A stretch of 24,268 bases of DNA from Clostridia bacterium (GCA_900766495.1 CAAFVM010000034.1:1-24268), one strand, 5' to 3'; counted from the first letter of the stretch, positions 1-6,677 are shown. Translations and numbers: made by a program. Notes: generated from the letters alone by a model not told the origin.

Positions 1-9
1 GTAGTTTTC

Positions 10-39
10 TGTTTGTAGGGGCGACCAGTGGTCGCCCGC
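10..39 (+). repeat. Repeat family A, copy 1 (REP-like palindrome)
   Basis: The core at 19-37 reads GGGCGACCAGTGGTCGCCC, a palindrome with 9-bp arms around one central G. It is preceded by GTA, so the element begins GTAG, and by a conserved TTTTCTGTTT flank shared with the other two copies. A GTAG tetranucleotide beside a GC-rich palindrome is the hallmark of REP elements mobilised by RAYT (IS200-like) transposases. Confidence 0.8.
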
Positions 40-63
40 GCTTTGCCCTATGGCACACAATGG

Positions 64-103
64 TGTCATTCCGAGCGAAACCTGGGAATCTCGTGGAAAC
101 GAA
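64..103 (+). repeat. Repeat family B, copy 1
   Basis: About 40 bp that begins TGTCATTCCGAGCG and ends AATCTCGTGGAAACGAA. The ATTCC and GGAAT words inside it form a short inverted repeat. The same unit recurs at 374, 5253 (reverse), 13083 and 19828. Confidence 0.85.
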
Positions 104-167
104 CCGTTCGGCTTGTTTCTTATACCTGGTTTCCCCGCCTCTTTGGGAAAGCAAGTCTATATTACCA

Positions 168-236
168 AGTAGCGCCGTAATCAAACAACGCTTCCGCGAG
201 ATGTTTCGGCGGCGCTTCGCTTGCTCAACATGACAG
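168..236 (+). repeat. Repeat family C, copy 1
   Basis: A unit containing CAACGCTTCCGCGAGATG and ending GCTCAACATGACAG. It recurs at 19761-19818 and, reversed, at 24213-24266. This copy shares with the end-of-window copy an extra GCGCTTCG-type middle segment that the 19761 copy lacks. Its reverse complement aligns with family B. Confidence 0.8.
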
Positions 237-280
237 AAAAAAAGAGGGGTGCATTGTAAAAAAAACTTTTCGGTCTGTTT

Positions 281-311
281 TCTGTTTGTAGGGGCGACCA
301 GTGGTCGCCCG
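281..311 (+). repeat. Repeat family A, copy 2 (REP-like palindrome)
   Basis: Identical in its core (292-310) and in its upstream TGTTTGTAG flank to copy 1, about 270 bp away in direct orientation. Such identity outside genes suggests recent copying or gene conversion. Confidence 0.8.
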
Positions 312-335
312 CTTTTATTGACAAAATAACTACTT

Positions 336-350
336 GTGCCATTCCGAGCA
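336..350 (+). repeat. Repeat family B, 5' fragment
   Basis: Only the first part of the B unit (GCCATTCCGAGC) is recognisable here. It lies 38 bp before the complete copy at 374. It is a truncated or decayed copy. Confidence 0.5.
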
Positions 351-373
351 GAGCTGTTTCTCAAATATAGTCC

Positions 374-413
374 TGTCATTCCGAGCGAAACCGGGGAATC
401 TCGTGGAAACGAA
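374..413 (+). repeat. Repeat family B, copy 2
   Basis: A full B unit that differs from copy 1 mainly at one base in the middle (CCGGGG against CCTGGG). It has the same AATCTCGTGGAAACGAAC end. Confidence 0.85.
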
Positions 414-518
414 CGCGGCGGCTGATTTTATCTTCAGGCAAAGCGCGAAGAATTAAAAAAAACAGTTATTTTTTACGGCGGGGCGAATATACATAATAAC
501 GTAAAAGCGGACGAGCAA

Positions 519-600
519 TAACTAACCGCACAAAACGAAAATGTTATGAAATGCGAATATAACTGACCGCAAGAACAAAAATGTTATGAAATACGAATTT
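519..600 (+). repeat. Tandem duplication of the spoIIIAA start region
   Basis: Two imperfect copies of about 41 bp (519-559 and 560-600) share AACT-ACCGCA and an exact AAAATGTTATGAAAT block 40 bp apart. The second copy carries the real ATG at 586. In the first copy the matching ATG at 546 opens a frame of only six codons before TGA. Confidence 0.8.
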
Positions 601-1455
601 TTGCCGCAAAAACTGCGCGAATTTTGCATTATAAACGGCGTTTGCGAATTAAGATTGCGTGCGGACAGGCAGGCGTTCGCGCTTATAAACGGAAAATATT
701 CGCCTGTGTTTGTTAAAGGCGCGCCTTTTTTTACAAGCGAAAACGAGCTGTGCGAAATAATAGCCGCCGCTTGCAAAAACTCCGTTTACGCGTATGCCGA
801 CCAGATTAGCAGGGGGTATATCGCGGCGGACGACGGCGTAAGAATAGGGCTTTGCGGAGAGTGTGTGCGCGACGGCGAAAAAATAGTTACGGTTAAAAAT
901 TTTACCTCGCTTTGCATTCGTTTTGCCCGCGAGTTTTCGGGTTCGGGCGAAGAAATTTATTCTTTGGCGTTTAAAAACGGGCTTAAAAATCTGCTTATTA
1001 TAGCGCCGCCCGCAACAGGCAAAACCACTTTAATCCGCGACCTCGCCACGCTTCTATCGAACAGAAAAAAACTTAACGTTTTAGTCGTGGACGAAAACCG
1101 CGAAATTTTCCCATCGGGCTTTTCGATTTCGCCAACGGTGGACGTGCTTGCTTGTTCAAACAAGAAGTTTGCATTTTACACGGCGGTAAAAACTCTTGCG
1201 CCCGACGTTATTGTATCGGACGAGTTAGTCGGCGAAGAGGACGCGGCGGGCGCGGCGTTTGCGGCAAGGTCGGGCGTTAAAATTATTTGCACCGCGCACG
1301 GCGAAAGTTTTGCCGAAATATCGCGCAAAAAATATCTGGCGCCCGTGCTTGACGAAACCGAGTTTTTTGCGGTTTTGAAAAAAGCCGATGGAGGAGGATT
1401 TAAGCTGTCTGCTTGCGGCGAGTGCGTAAACCGCAGGCAAACGATTAAGGAGTGA
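586..1455 (+). CDS. spoIIIAA: Stage III sporulation protein AA, channel ATPase
   Basis: A 289-residue cytosolic ATPase related to secretion-system motors. In sporulating Firmicutes it works on the mother-cell side of the SpoIIIA-SpoIIQ channel that keeps the forespore supplied. The P-loop lies near residues 140-148 (APPATGKTT), followed by VDENREI and by a Walker B-like stretch VIVSDELVGEEDA, in the order expected for the family. It is the first gene of spoIIIAA-AH, and its last bases carry the Shine-Dalgarno sequence for spoIIIAB. No ribosome site is visible before ATG 586, which sits in the second copy of a tandem duplication. The operon is mother-cell (sigma-E) controlled in known species, but no clear sigma-E promoter could be picked here. 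Confidence 0.95.
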   Translation: MKYEFLPQKLREFCIINGVCELRLRADRQAFALINGKYSPVFVKGAPFFTSENELCEIIAAACKNSVYAYADQISRGYIAADDGVRIGLCGECVRDGEKIVTVKNFTSLCIRFAREFSGSGEEIYSLAFKNGLKNLLIIAPPATGKTTLIRDLATLLSNRKKLNVLVVDENREIFPSGFSISPTVDVLACSNKKFAFYTAVKTLAPDVIVSDELVGEEDAAGAAFAARSGVKIICTAHGESFAEISRKKYLAPVLDETEFFAVLKKADGGGFKLSACGECVNRRQTIKE

Positions 1456-1457
1456 AT

Positions 1458-1934
1458 ATGGCTAACGTTGTTGCCGCGGCGGCGGCGTTTACCGCGTGCG
1501 TTGCGGGCGGGACGGTTCTGTCGGGGAGGAGGGAGGAAAAAATAAAATTTTTGTCGGCTCTGTGCGATTTTAATGCCGATTACATTAAAGAAATAGGCTT
1601 TGCTCGCGGAAAAATATCCGATTTGCTTTTAAAAAATTACCGAAGCGAAAAGTTTAATCTGCTTATTGCTTCTTACGGGAAAAAGGATTTCGACGAGCAA
1701 GCCGAAAAAATTATTTCGCGGCTTAAAATAGGCGAAATTTCTTCCGACGTAAAAGAATATTTTAAAAGGATAGGAAAAACCGACGCTATAACGAGCGAGA
1801 AAGAAGCCGCGCGCTATGCCGAGATCTTTTCGTCGGCGCTTAAAAAAAGCGAAGAAATCGACGGGAAATATAAAGTAATTTATAAAAAACTGGGAGTGAT
1901 AGCGGGACTTGCGGCGTTCGTTATAGCAATATAA
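1458..1934 (+). CDS. spoIIIAB: Stage III sporulation protein AB
   Basis: A 158-residue membrane-anchored component of the sporulation channel, structurally similar to type II secretion GspF-like platform proteins. A hydrophobic, alanine-rich segment opens the protein. The middle is helical and charged, and a second hydrophobic helix (GVIAGLAAFVIAI) closes it, which is the usual SpoIIIAB layout. The ATG at 1458 is preferred over the in-frame GTG at 1452. The AAGGAG at 1447-1452 is well spaced for the ATG and would overlap the GTG. The preceding gene stops at 1455, so the two are translationally linked. Confidence 0.9.
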   Translation: MANVVAAAAAFTACVAGGTVLSGRREEKIKFLSALCDFNADYIKEIGFARGKISDLLLKNYRSEKFNLLIASYGKKDFDEQAEKIISRLKIGEISSDVKEYFKRIGKTDAITSEKEAARYAEIFSSALKKSEEIDGKYKVIYKKLGVIAGLAAFVIAI

Positions 1935-1978
1935 ATACGGCACTGCTTAATCTTTAAAGCCGATTTAACCTAAAAATT

Positions 1979-2176
1979 ATGGGCGTTGAAATAATATTTA
2001 AAATTGCGGCTATCGGCGTGCTGATAACCGTCATTTGCCAAATACTTAAAAAGTCCGACCGTGACGACGTAGCTATGCTGGTTGCGGTGGCGGGGCTGAT
2101 AATAGTTCTTACAATGGTGGCGGGTATGGTCAGCGAATTTTTCGAAACCATAAAATCGCTTTTCGATTTGTATTAG
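1979..2176 (+). CDS. spoIIIAC: Stage III sporulation protein AC
   Basis: A tiny 65-residue protein with two transmembrane helices, roughly residues 5-23 and 31-52, separated by a short charged turn (KKSDRDD). That is the standard size and shape for SpoIIIAC, an integral membrane part of the SpoIIIA channel. It lies between spoIIIAB and spoIIIAD, as in all known operons. No Shine-Dalgarno sequence is visible in the 20 bases before the ATG. Confidence 0.93.
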   Translation: MGVEIIFKIAAIGVLITVICQILKKSDRDDVAMLVAVAGLIIVLTMVAGMVSEFFETIKSLFDLY

Positions 2177-2202
2177 CCTCTTTATCAAAACTAAAACAGA
2201 AA

Positions 2203-2592
2203 ATGGAAATTTTTAAAATAATAGCGCTTGCGCTTACCGCCGCGGCACTATGCTCCTATTTAAAAGCCACGGGTTCCGAACTTTTCATGCCCGCGCTTGT
2301 GGCAAGCGGCGTTGCCGTGGTTTATTACGGGTGCGTTTGTCTGGCTCCCGCATTGGGAATTTTTACCGAACTCGCGCAGAAAACCGGAATGGGCGGCGAT
2401 ATAATAGGCACGCTTATAAAAATTACCGCGGTGTGCTATCTTATAGAATTCGCCTGCGGAATGATTGAGGATATGGGCATTAAAAGCCTTGCGGACAAGC
2501 TGCTTTTCGTGGGTAAAATAATAGTGCTTTGCATGAGCGCGCCCATAATTGCGGGGACTTTCGAACTTGTAGTTTCGTTTTTGTCGCCGTAA
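2203..2592 (+). CDS. spoIIIAD: Stage III sporulation protein AD
   Basis: A 129-residue polytopic membrane protein with about four hydrophobic segments: near the N-terminus, around 28-50, around 62-85, and at the C-terminus (residues 100-126). It belongs to the SpoIIIAC/AD family and sits next to spoIIIAC. It is thought to help form the membrane base of the mother-cell channel. The 26 bases between AC and AD hold no clear ribosome site before the ATG; the leader is A-rich. Confidence 0.93.
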   Translation: MEIFKIIALALTAAALCSYLKATGSELFMPALVASGVAVVYYGCVCLAPALGIFTELAQKTGMGGDIIGTLIKITAVCYLIEFACGMIEDMGIKSLADKLLFVGKIIVLCMSAPIIAGTFELVVSFLSP

Positions 2593-2616
2593 AATTAAGT
2601 TGTTTAAACTGTGAAT

Positions 2617-4056
2617 ATGTTTGCGAAAACTGTTTTAAAAAGATTAAAAATCGCGCGAAAAATGCAAGAAATAACCTTTTTTGCTTCGATTATAACAATC
2701 ATTTTTGTTTGCAACTTTGTTTGTTTGCTCGGCTCGGCATACAAGGCAGGTTGCGTTTTTTGCGTTAATATTGAAAAAGAAAATTGCGGCTCTGCTGAAA
2801 AAACAAACGGCGACTTTAACGTTAAGAACTGCGGTTTTAAAGTTAAACAAAATTACGTAGCCGCGTTCGCGAGCGAAAAACGGAGCGAAAGCGGCGATGA
2901 AAGCAATTTAAACAAAAACGACGGAGAAACGGCGGAAGACGAACCTATAAGCGGAGAAACCGACAAAACGCGAGAGGAAGCCGAGGACGAGCTTAAAAAG
3001 GCGCTCGAAGATTTTTTGCTCGAACTGGATTTAACCGAATTTGAAAAATTCTTTGCGGAATACGGCGCGATTTTCGGCAAAAACAAAAGTTTAAGCCAAA
3101 CTCTTTACGACGTAGCCTGCGGAAATATTTCTCCCGATTACAACAGCTTTTTCTCGTTCTTAATATCGGCGCTCGGGGTTAATTTAAAAAGCGTGGCACC
3201 CATGCTTATAACCGTGTTTTGCATAGTTTTGCTGTTCGGCATAGTTTCTTCCGCCGACGAAGCCAAAACTTCGGGCGTGCTGTTCATGGTTTGCTATTGC
3301 GCGGCGGCGGGCGTGTTGTTCTGCGCGCTGTCGGGGGTAATAAACGAAAATTCGCAGGCGTTAATTGCGGTTTCGAAGAGTGCGGACGCGGTTTTTCCGT
3401 TGCTTGTAACTTTGCTTGCTCTTACGGGAGCCACGGCGCAGGCTGGTTTTTTCAAGCCTGCGTGCGCATTCGTGGGCGACGTTGCTGTAAAAATATCTAC
3501 GTCGGCGTTGTTGCCGCTCGTAACCGCGAGCGCGGGAATTTCGGCGGCTTCGTCGCTTTCTAACAGATTTTCGGTTAAAAAAACGGGCGAGCTTATATCT
3601 TCGGCGTTCAAGTGGATTATAGGTTTTTCGTTGGCAATTTTTTCGTTATGGGCGGCAACTGCGGGCTTTGCGGCAAAAAGTTACGACGGCGCCTTTATAC
3701 GCGCGTTCAAGTTTGCGGTTTCAGGTTCGCTGCCGTTTGTGGGCGGGTTTGCAAGCGGAAGCGTCGATTTGGTTTTGTCGGGCGCGGCTCTTATAAAAAA
3801 CGCGGCGGGCGGAGTTCTTCTTATTTGCCTTTTTGCTTCGGCTGCTTCGGCACTTTTAAAAATCGCGGTGTTTTCGCTTTCGTTAAAACTGCTTTCCGCC
3901 TTGTGCGAACCTATAGCCGACAAGCGAATGGCAACCGCCGTAAACGATATGGGCAAATCGCTTTCGATGCTCGCGGCAACGGTAATATTCGCTTATATCA
4001 ACTATTTTATTCTGTTGGTTTCGTTCGTCGCGGCGCAAAGCTCGGTTTTATGCTGA
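2617..4056 (+). CDS. spoIIIAE: Stage III sporulation protein AE
   Basis: A large integral membrane protein of the SpoIIIA channel, 479 residues from ATG 2617 (an in-frame GTG at 2611 is possible). A hydrophobic leader covers about residues 14-42. A long acidic, hydrophilic stretch follows to about 125. Then comes the conserved amphipathic region (FEKFFAEYGAIFGKN) and about seven further membrane segments between residue 180 and the C-terminus. Known SpoIIIAE proteins are about 400 residues, so the acidic linker makes this one long. No ribosome site is seen upstream. The N-terminal segment may be cleaved as a signal peptide (inference). Confidence 0.92.
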   Translation: MFAKTVLKRLKIARKMQEITFFASIITIIFVCNFVCLLGSAYKAGCVFCVNIEKENCGSAEKTNGDFNVKNCGFKVKQNYVAAFASEKRSESGDESNLNKNDGETAEDEPISGETDKTREEAEDELKKALEDFLLELDLTEFEKFFAEYGAIFGKNKSLSQTLYDVACGNISPDYNSFFSFLISALGVNLKSVAPMLITVFCIVLLFGIVSSADEAKTSGVLFMVCYCAAAGVLFCALSGVINENSQALIAVSKSADAVFPLLVTLLALTGATAQAGFFKPACAFVGDVAVKISTSALLPLVTASAGISAASSLSNRFSVKKTGELISSAFKWIIGFSLAIFSLWAATAGFAAKSYDGAFIRAFKFAVSGSLPFVGGFASGSVDLVLSGAALIKNAAGGVLLICLFASAASALLKIAVFSLSLKLLSALCEPIADKRMATAVNDMGKSLSMLAATVIFAYINYFILLVSFVAAQSSVLC

Positions 4057-4112
4057 CGGAACGGGCGGTTGGTTATGCTAATTAAGGCTCGGTATATCGG
4101 CAAATAAAGCGC

Positions 4113-4129
4113 GGAGGTGGTAAAAAATA
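4113..4129 (+). promoter_or_regulatory. Strong ribosome-binding site before an ATA start codon
   Basis: GGAGGTGG at 4113-4120 is followed, after a standard gap, by ATA at 4127 in the spoIIIAF frame. No ATG, GTG or TTG occurs at the right distance in that frame. The in-frame GTG at 4154 lies 34 bases beyond the site and would cut into the first membrane helix. Confidence 0.6.
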
Positions 4130-4609
4130 AGCGTAGTAATAGTAATACTCGCCGTGGCGACGCTTGCCGAGTGTTCGGCGCTTTTCACGCCGGACGGTAA
4201 AACAAAAAAACTTTTATCGTTCGTTTACGCGGCGGCTGCGGTGTTCGCCATAGCATGCGGAATAAAAAACGCCGTTTTGAATTCGGGGCTTTCTTCGGCG
4301 CTGAACAAAAATACTTTCGAAACGAAAAATTACGAACATTACGACGAAAATTTAAAAGAAAAATATTCGGCGTATTATATTTCGCGGGCGAAAACCGCGC
4401 TAAAAAAAGAGGGGATAGGCTTGACTTTTGCCACGGTGGTTTACGGCGAAAACGGCGGCGGTATTTTTCCCGAAAAATTTATTGTAAAAGTTGAAGATTT
4501 GGTTATTATAAGCGGAAACGAGCATATAAATATATCGTTAAAAGCGCAAGCCGCTTTGGAAAAGCTTTTTTCCGCCGAAAAAATAGAGGTGGTTATTAAA
4601 GATGAATGA
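4127..4609 (+). CDS. spoIIIAF: Stage III sporulation protein AF, probable ATA start
   Basis: A membrane-anchored channel component with a periplasm-like ring-building domain. It has 160 residues if read from ATA 4127, or 151 from GTG 4154. Starting at 4127 adds a run of V, I and L that completes the first transmembrane helix. The conserved short turn (FTPDGKTKKLL) and a second helix follow, matching the family's two-helix N-terminus. The C-terminal part ends in a conserved beta-alpha-beta-like region. The end overlaps spoIIIAG by 8 bases. The frame closes with TAA at 4121, so no earlier start exists. A sequencing change of ATG to ATA is the main alternative. Confidence 0.85.
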   Translation: MSVVIVILAVATLAECSALFTPDGKTKKLLSFVYAAAAVFAIACGIKNAVLNSGLSSALNKNTFETKNYEHYDENLKEKYSAYYISRAKTALKKEGIGLTFATVVYGENGGGIFPEKFIVKVEDLVIISGNEHINISLKAQAALEKLFSAEKIEVVIKDE

Positions 4610-5096
4610 GAAAAAAGCAGGGGTAAAAAGTTTTTTTAAAAAAATCAAACCGGAATACGTTTTGTTGGTTGCGGCGGCGGTGGCGGTAATCGCGTTGTTT
4701 TTATCGAACTATTCGTACGCTAAAACTCAAACTTCGGCGGATACGGCGGCGGAATATGTAGAAACGCTTGAAAAAAAGCTTTCAACCGAACTTTCTAAAA
4801 TAGACGGAGCAGGCAAAGTGAGCGTTATTATTTCGGTAAGCCGAGGAATGGTGAGCGAACTTGCCACCGAAACCACGGTTACAACCTCGGCTGGCGGCGA
4901 AAAAAAGGAAGTTTCTTCTCCGCTTTTGGTCAACGGTAAACCCATAATTTTAGGCGAGTTGTATCCCGAAATATGCGGGGTGGTTATAACCGCGCAGGGC
5001 GGCGATAAGCTGAAAGTTAAAATGGCTATTTTAAACGCCGCGCAAATATTTTTAAACGTCGACGCGAAAAAAATAGAAATTTTAACGATGAAATAG
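4602..5096 (+). CDS. spoIIIAG: Stage III sporulation protein AG
   Basis: The ring-forming channel subunit, 164 residues: a short basic N-terminus, one membrane helix at about residues 19-37, and a ring-building domain. Family features are GAGKVSVIISV around residues 67-77, a LGELYPEICGVVITAQGGD stretch, and a C-terminal VDAKKIEILTMK. Bacillus SpoIIIAG is about 230 residues, so the variable loop is short here. The start overlaps the spoIIIAF stop. A repeat cluster, rather than spoIIIAH, follows directly. Confidence 0.93.
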   Translation: MNEKKAGVKSFFKKIKPEYVLLVAAAVAVIALFLSNYSYAKTQTSADTAAEYVETLEKKLSTELSKIDGAGKVSVIISVSRGMVSELATETTVTTSAGGEKKEVSSPLLVNGKPIILGELYPEICGVVITAQGGDKLKVKMAILNAAQIFLNVDAKKIEILTMK

Positions 5097-5105
5097 GGGC
5101 GTACC

Positions 5106-5166
5106 TTTCTAATTCTTCGCGCCGAACCTTTTATTATAGCTTAAGTTTTCTGCCGCGAAAGCAAAC
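5106..5166 (+). repeat. Repeat family D, divergent form
   Basis: Begins TTCTAATTCTTCGCGCC and ends TCTGCCGCGAAAG. It has the same framework as typical D units (TTCTAATT, a CGCG block, TTTAGG or TTAAG, then GCCGCGAGGG) but with AT-rich changes. A close partner lies reversed at 13143-13204. Confidence 0.6.
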
Positions 5167-5187
5167 GTTGCCGAAAAAAACAGCACA

Positions 5188-5250
5188 AACCTAACCCTCG
5201 CGGCACAATACCTAAACAACAAAAACACCCCGTCGCGGGGAATTAGAAAA
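5188..5250 (-). repeat. Repeat family D, copy next to a B unit
   Basis: On the minus strand it reads TTCTAATTCCCCGCGACGG, then a GTTTAGGTATTGTGCCGCG segment and GAGGGTTAGG. The CCCCGCGACGGGG core can form a tight hairpin. It directly follows the B unit at 5253-5292 when read on the minus strand. Confidence 0.8.
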
Positions 5251-5252
5251 AA

Positions 5253-5292
5253 TTCGTTTCCACGAGATTCCCAGGTTTCGCTCGGAATGACA
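5253..5292 (-). repeat. Repeat family B, copy 3 (reverse)
   Basis: A full B unit on the minus strand with the same CCTGGG middle as copy 1. It is joined to the following D unit by the same GGAAACGAAT boundary as at 19828-19939. Confidence 0.85.
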
Positions 5293-5313
5293 GAGTGGAG
5301 TTAAAAAACGGCG

Positions 5314-5379
5314 AAACCTAACCCTCGCGGAGCAATATTTAAACAAACAGCCACACCCCGTCGCGGGGAAGAAGAAAAA
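5314..5379 (-). repeat. Repeat family D, copy
   Basis: On the minus strand it has the CTTCTTCCCCGCGACGGGG core and an end reading CTCCGCGAGGGTTAGGTT. It is the same unit as at 5188 and lies in the same direction. Confidence 0.75.
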
Positions 5380-5384
5380 GCGGC

Positions 5385-5451
5385 GCAACCTAACCCTCGC
5401 GGAGCAGCAACTAATCAATGAAAATACACTGCCGCGGGGAATTAGAAAAAT
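5385..5451 (-). repeat. Repeat family D, copy
   Basis: The third same-direction D unit in this cluster. Its core has lost the paired right arm (CCCCGCGGCAG), and the end reads CTCCGCGAGGGTTAGG. Confidence 0.7.
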
Positions 5452-5518
5452 AATAAAAAACGTTTTTCCAAAAAATAAGGAGAAAAACGAGAAAAAATAT
5501 TTTTTAAGGAGAAAAAAT

Positions 5519-5989
5519 ATGTCAAAAAAGAAAAAAATCGTTATTTTGTCCTGCATGGTATTACTGCTTGCGGCAACCGCCGTATGCAACTTTCTGCTCA
5601 CCAACCGCGACGGCGGCGGTCAGACGGTTTCAACCGCGAGCTATTTTACCGAATATCGCAACGAGCATGCCGCCCGCGTGAACGAGCAAATGCTCCAGCT
5701 CGATAGCATAATCAAGCAAGCCGACGACGATTCCGAAGCCAAAGAAAACGCCCTTAAAACCAAGCTTAAACTTTCCGAAATAGTAGAAAAAGAGTTAAGG
5801 CTCGAAAGTCTTATAAAAGCAAAAGGCTACAAAAACACCGTGGTTATGATAGGGCTCGATTCCGACAACGTGACCGTGGTAGTAGAAGACGACGACTTTA
5901 CCACCGACGACGCGGTAGCCATTTACACTCTTTTGGTCGAAGAGATAAAAGCCTCGCCCGAAAACGTACGCATTTTGCCTATTTCCTGA
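5519..5989 (+). CDS. spoIIIAH: Stage III sporulation protein AH
   Basis: The ring-forming mother-cell channel protein that, in known spore-formers, binds forespore SpoIIQ across the intermembrane space. It has 156 residues: a basic start, one membrane helix at about 6-27, a long charged helical stretch (about 45-100) and a YscJ/FliF-like domain ending in VRILPIS. It is shorter than the Bacillus protein (about 218 residues). AAGGAG at 5506-5511 supports the ATG. It is separated from spoIIIAG by 422 bases of repeats, so whether it is still co-transcribed with the rest of the operon is uncertain. spoIIQ is not in this window. Confidence 0.9.
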   Translation: MSKKKKIVILSCMVLLLAATAVCNFLLTNRDGGGQTVSTASYFTEYRNEHAARVNEQMLQLDSIIKQADDDSEAKENALKTKLKLSEIVEKELRLESLIKAKGYKNTVVMIGLDSDNVTVVVEDDDFTTDDAVAIYTLLVEEIKASPENVRILPIS

Positions 5990-6048
5990 AAATTGCAGGC
6001 AAAAAAGCAATAAAGGGTATAAAAACGCTACCAAAAATAAATAAAGTA

Positions 6049-6057
6049 TGTTATAAT
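6049..6057 (+). promoter_or_regulatory. Extended -10 promoter for the asp23-like gene
   Basis: TGTTATAAT has the TGn motif plus a perfect TATAAT, 81 bases before the start codon. No good -35 is seen, which is usual for extended -10 promoters. The leader contains an 8-bp hairpin (6083-6090 with 6096-6103). Confidence 0.5.
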
Positions 6058-6137
6058 CAATATCGTATAATTATTCATTGCGAAAGCGGCGGTTTGCCGT
6101 TTTATGCAAAAGCAAATTTATTTACGAGGTAGCGTTT

Positions 6138-6479
6138 ATGACCGAGAAACAGGGCGGAAAAACGTCGGGCAAAGTCGTTTACAACGGCAGTATAGTAAAA
6201 GGTATTGTGACTCTTGCTATTTCCGAGGTAGACGGGGTAACCCTCGCGACCGACAAAAACTCGAAAAACAAAGAGGGGATAGTCGTAACTTTCGTAAACG
6301 GCAACGTGCTTGCCGACGTTACGGTGTCGGTTCGTTACGGACTTAACATTCCCGACGTGGCGTATAACATTCAGCAAAGCGTAAAACACAACGTAGAGGC
6401 GATGACCGAGTATAAAGTAGGCTCCGTCGACGTGCATGTGATTGACGTTTTGTTCGACGAAAACGATAAAAACGATTGA
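6138..6479 (+). CDS. Asp23/Gls24 family envelope stress protein
   Basis: A 113-residue protein of the Asp23/Gls24 (DUF322) family, which in Firmicutes is linked to the cell envelope and to alkaline or fatty-acid stress. Family signs are GKVVYNGSIVKGIVTLAISEVDGV near the N-terminus, a VTVSVRYGLNIPDVAYNIQQ segment, and a C-terminal VHVIDVLFD. ATG 6138 is chosen because GAGGT lies about 7 bases upstream; longer readings from TTG 6078 have no such site. In Bacillus the paralogue YqhY also precedes nusB, usually after accB and accC, which are missing here. The exact biochemical role of the family is not settled. Confidence 0.9.
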   Translation: MTEKQGGKTSGKVVYNGSIVKGIVTLAISEVDGVTLATDKNSKNKEGIVVTFVNGNVLADVTVSVRYGLNIPDVAYNIQQSVKHNVEAMTEYKVGSVDVHVIDVLFDENDKND

Positions 6480-6571
6480 TTTTATATAGGCGTTCCGCTT
6501 GTTTTACCTTAACCCGCGCTTATTTTTGCGGGAAAGTATAAAAATAAGGCAAATAACGGGGCGCCGAAAAA

Positions 6572-6600
6572 AGCCGCTTTTTATTTAAGCGGCTCGTTTT
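6572..6600 (+). terminator. Candidate intrinsic terminator after the asp23-like gene
   Basis: AGCCGCTT (6572-6579) pairs perfectly with AAGCGGCT (6587-6594) around a 7-base loop and is followed by CGTTTT. The T run is short, so termination may be partial. Confidence 0.5.
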
Positions 6601-6630
6601 GCGTATTCGCCTTTTTATTATATTTTGATT

Positions 6631-6657
6631 TTTACAACATTCCGCGTGATTTATAAT
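6631..6657 (+). promoter_or_regulatory. Candidate promoter for nusB
   Basis: TTTACA (6631-6636) and a perfect TATAAT (6652-6657) lie 15 bases apart, which is slightly short. Transcription would begin about 14 bases before the nusB ATG, giving a very short leader. Confidence 0.4.
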
Positions 6658-6677
6658 CGGCGGAAACGGACGGTTTT

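Larger units (their letters stand above)
1..585. other. Gene-free region of intergenic repeats before spoIIIAA
   Basis: No credible coding frame is seen here. The stretch holds two family A palindromes, two full and one partial family B repeats, one family C repeat, a fragment like the edge of family D near 441-454, and a tandem duplication that runs into the spoIIIAA start. No convincing sporulation sigma-E promoter was found by eye. Confidence 0.75.
5097..5518. other. Repeat cluster between spoIIIAG and spoIIIAH
   Basis: No real gene is seen here. The stretch carries one divergent and three typical D-family units and one B unit, packed almost end to end from 5106 to 5451. An A-rich leader with two AAGGAG boxes (5477-5482 and 5506-5511) follows; the second serves spoIIIAH. 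Most spoIIIA operons have little or no gap at this junction. Confidence 0.8.

Noticed and set aside
481..585. A sigma-E type promoter for spoIIIAA
   Set aside because: CATAATAA near 493 faintly resembles the -10, but no matching -35 stands at the proper distance.
5212..5604. A 130-residue minus-strand frame across the spoIIIAG-AH gap
   Set aside because: It runs through B and D repeats and into the start of spoIIIAH; its composition (F- and R-rich) comes from repeat sequence.
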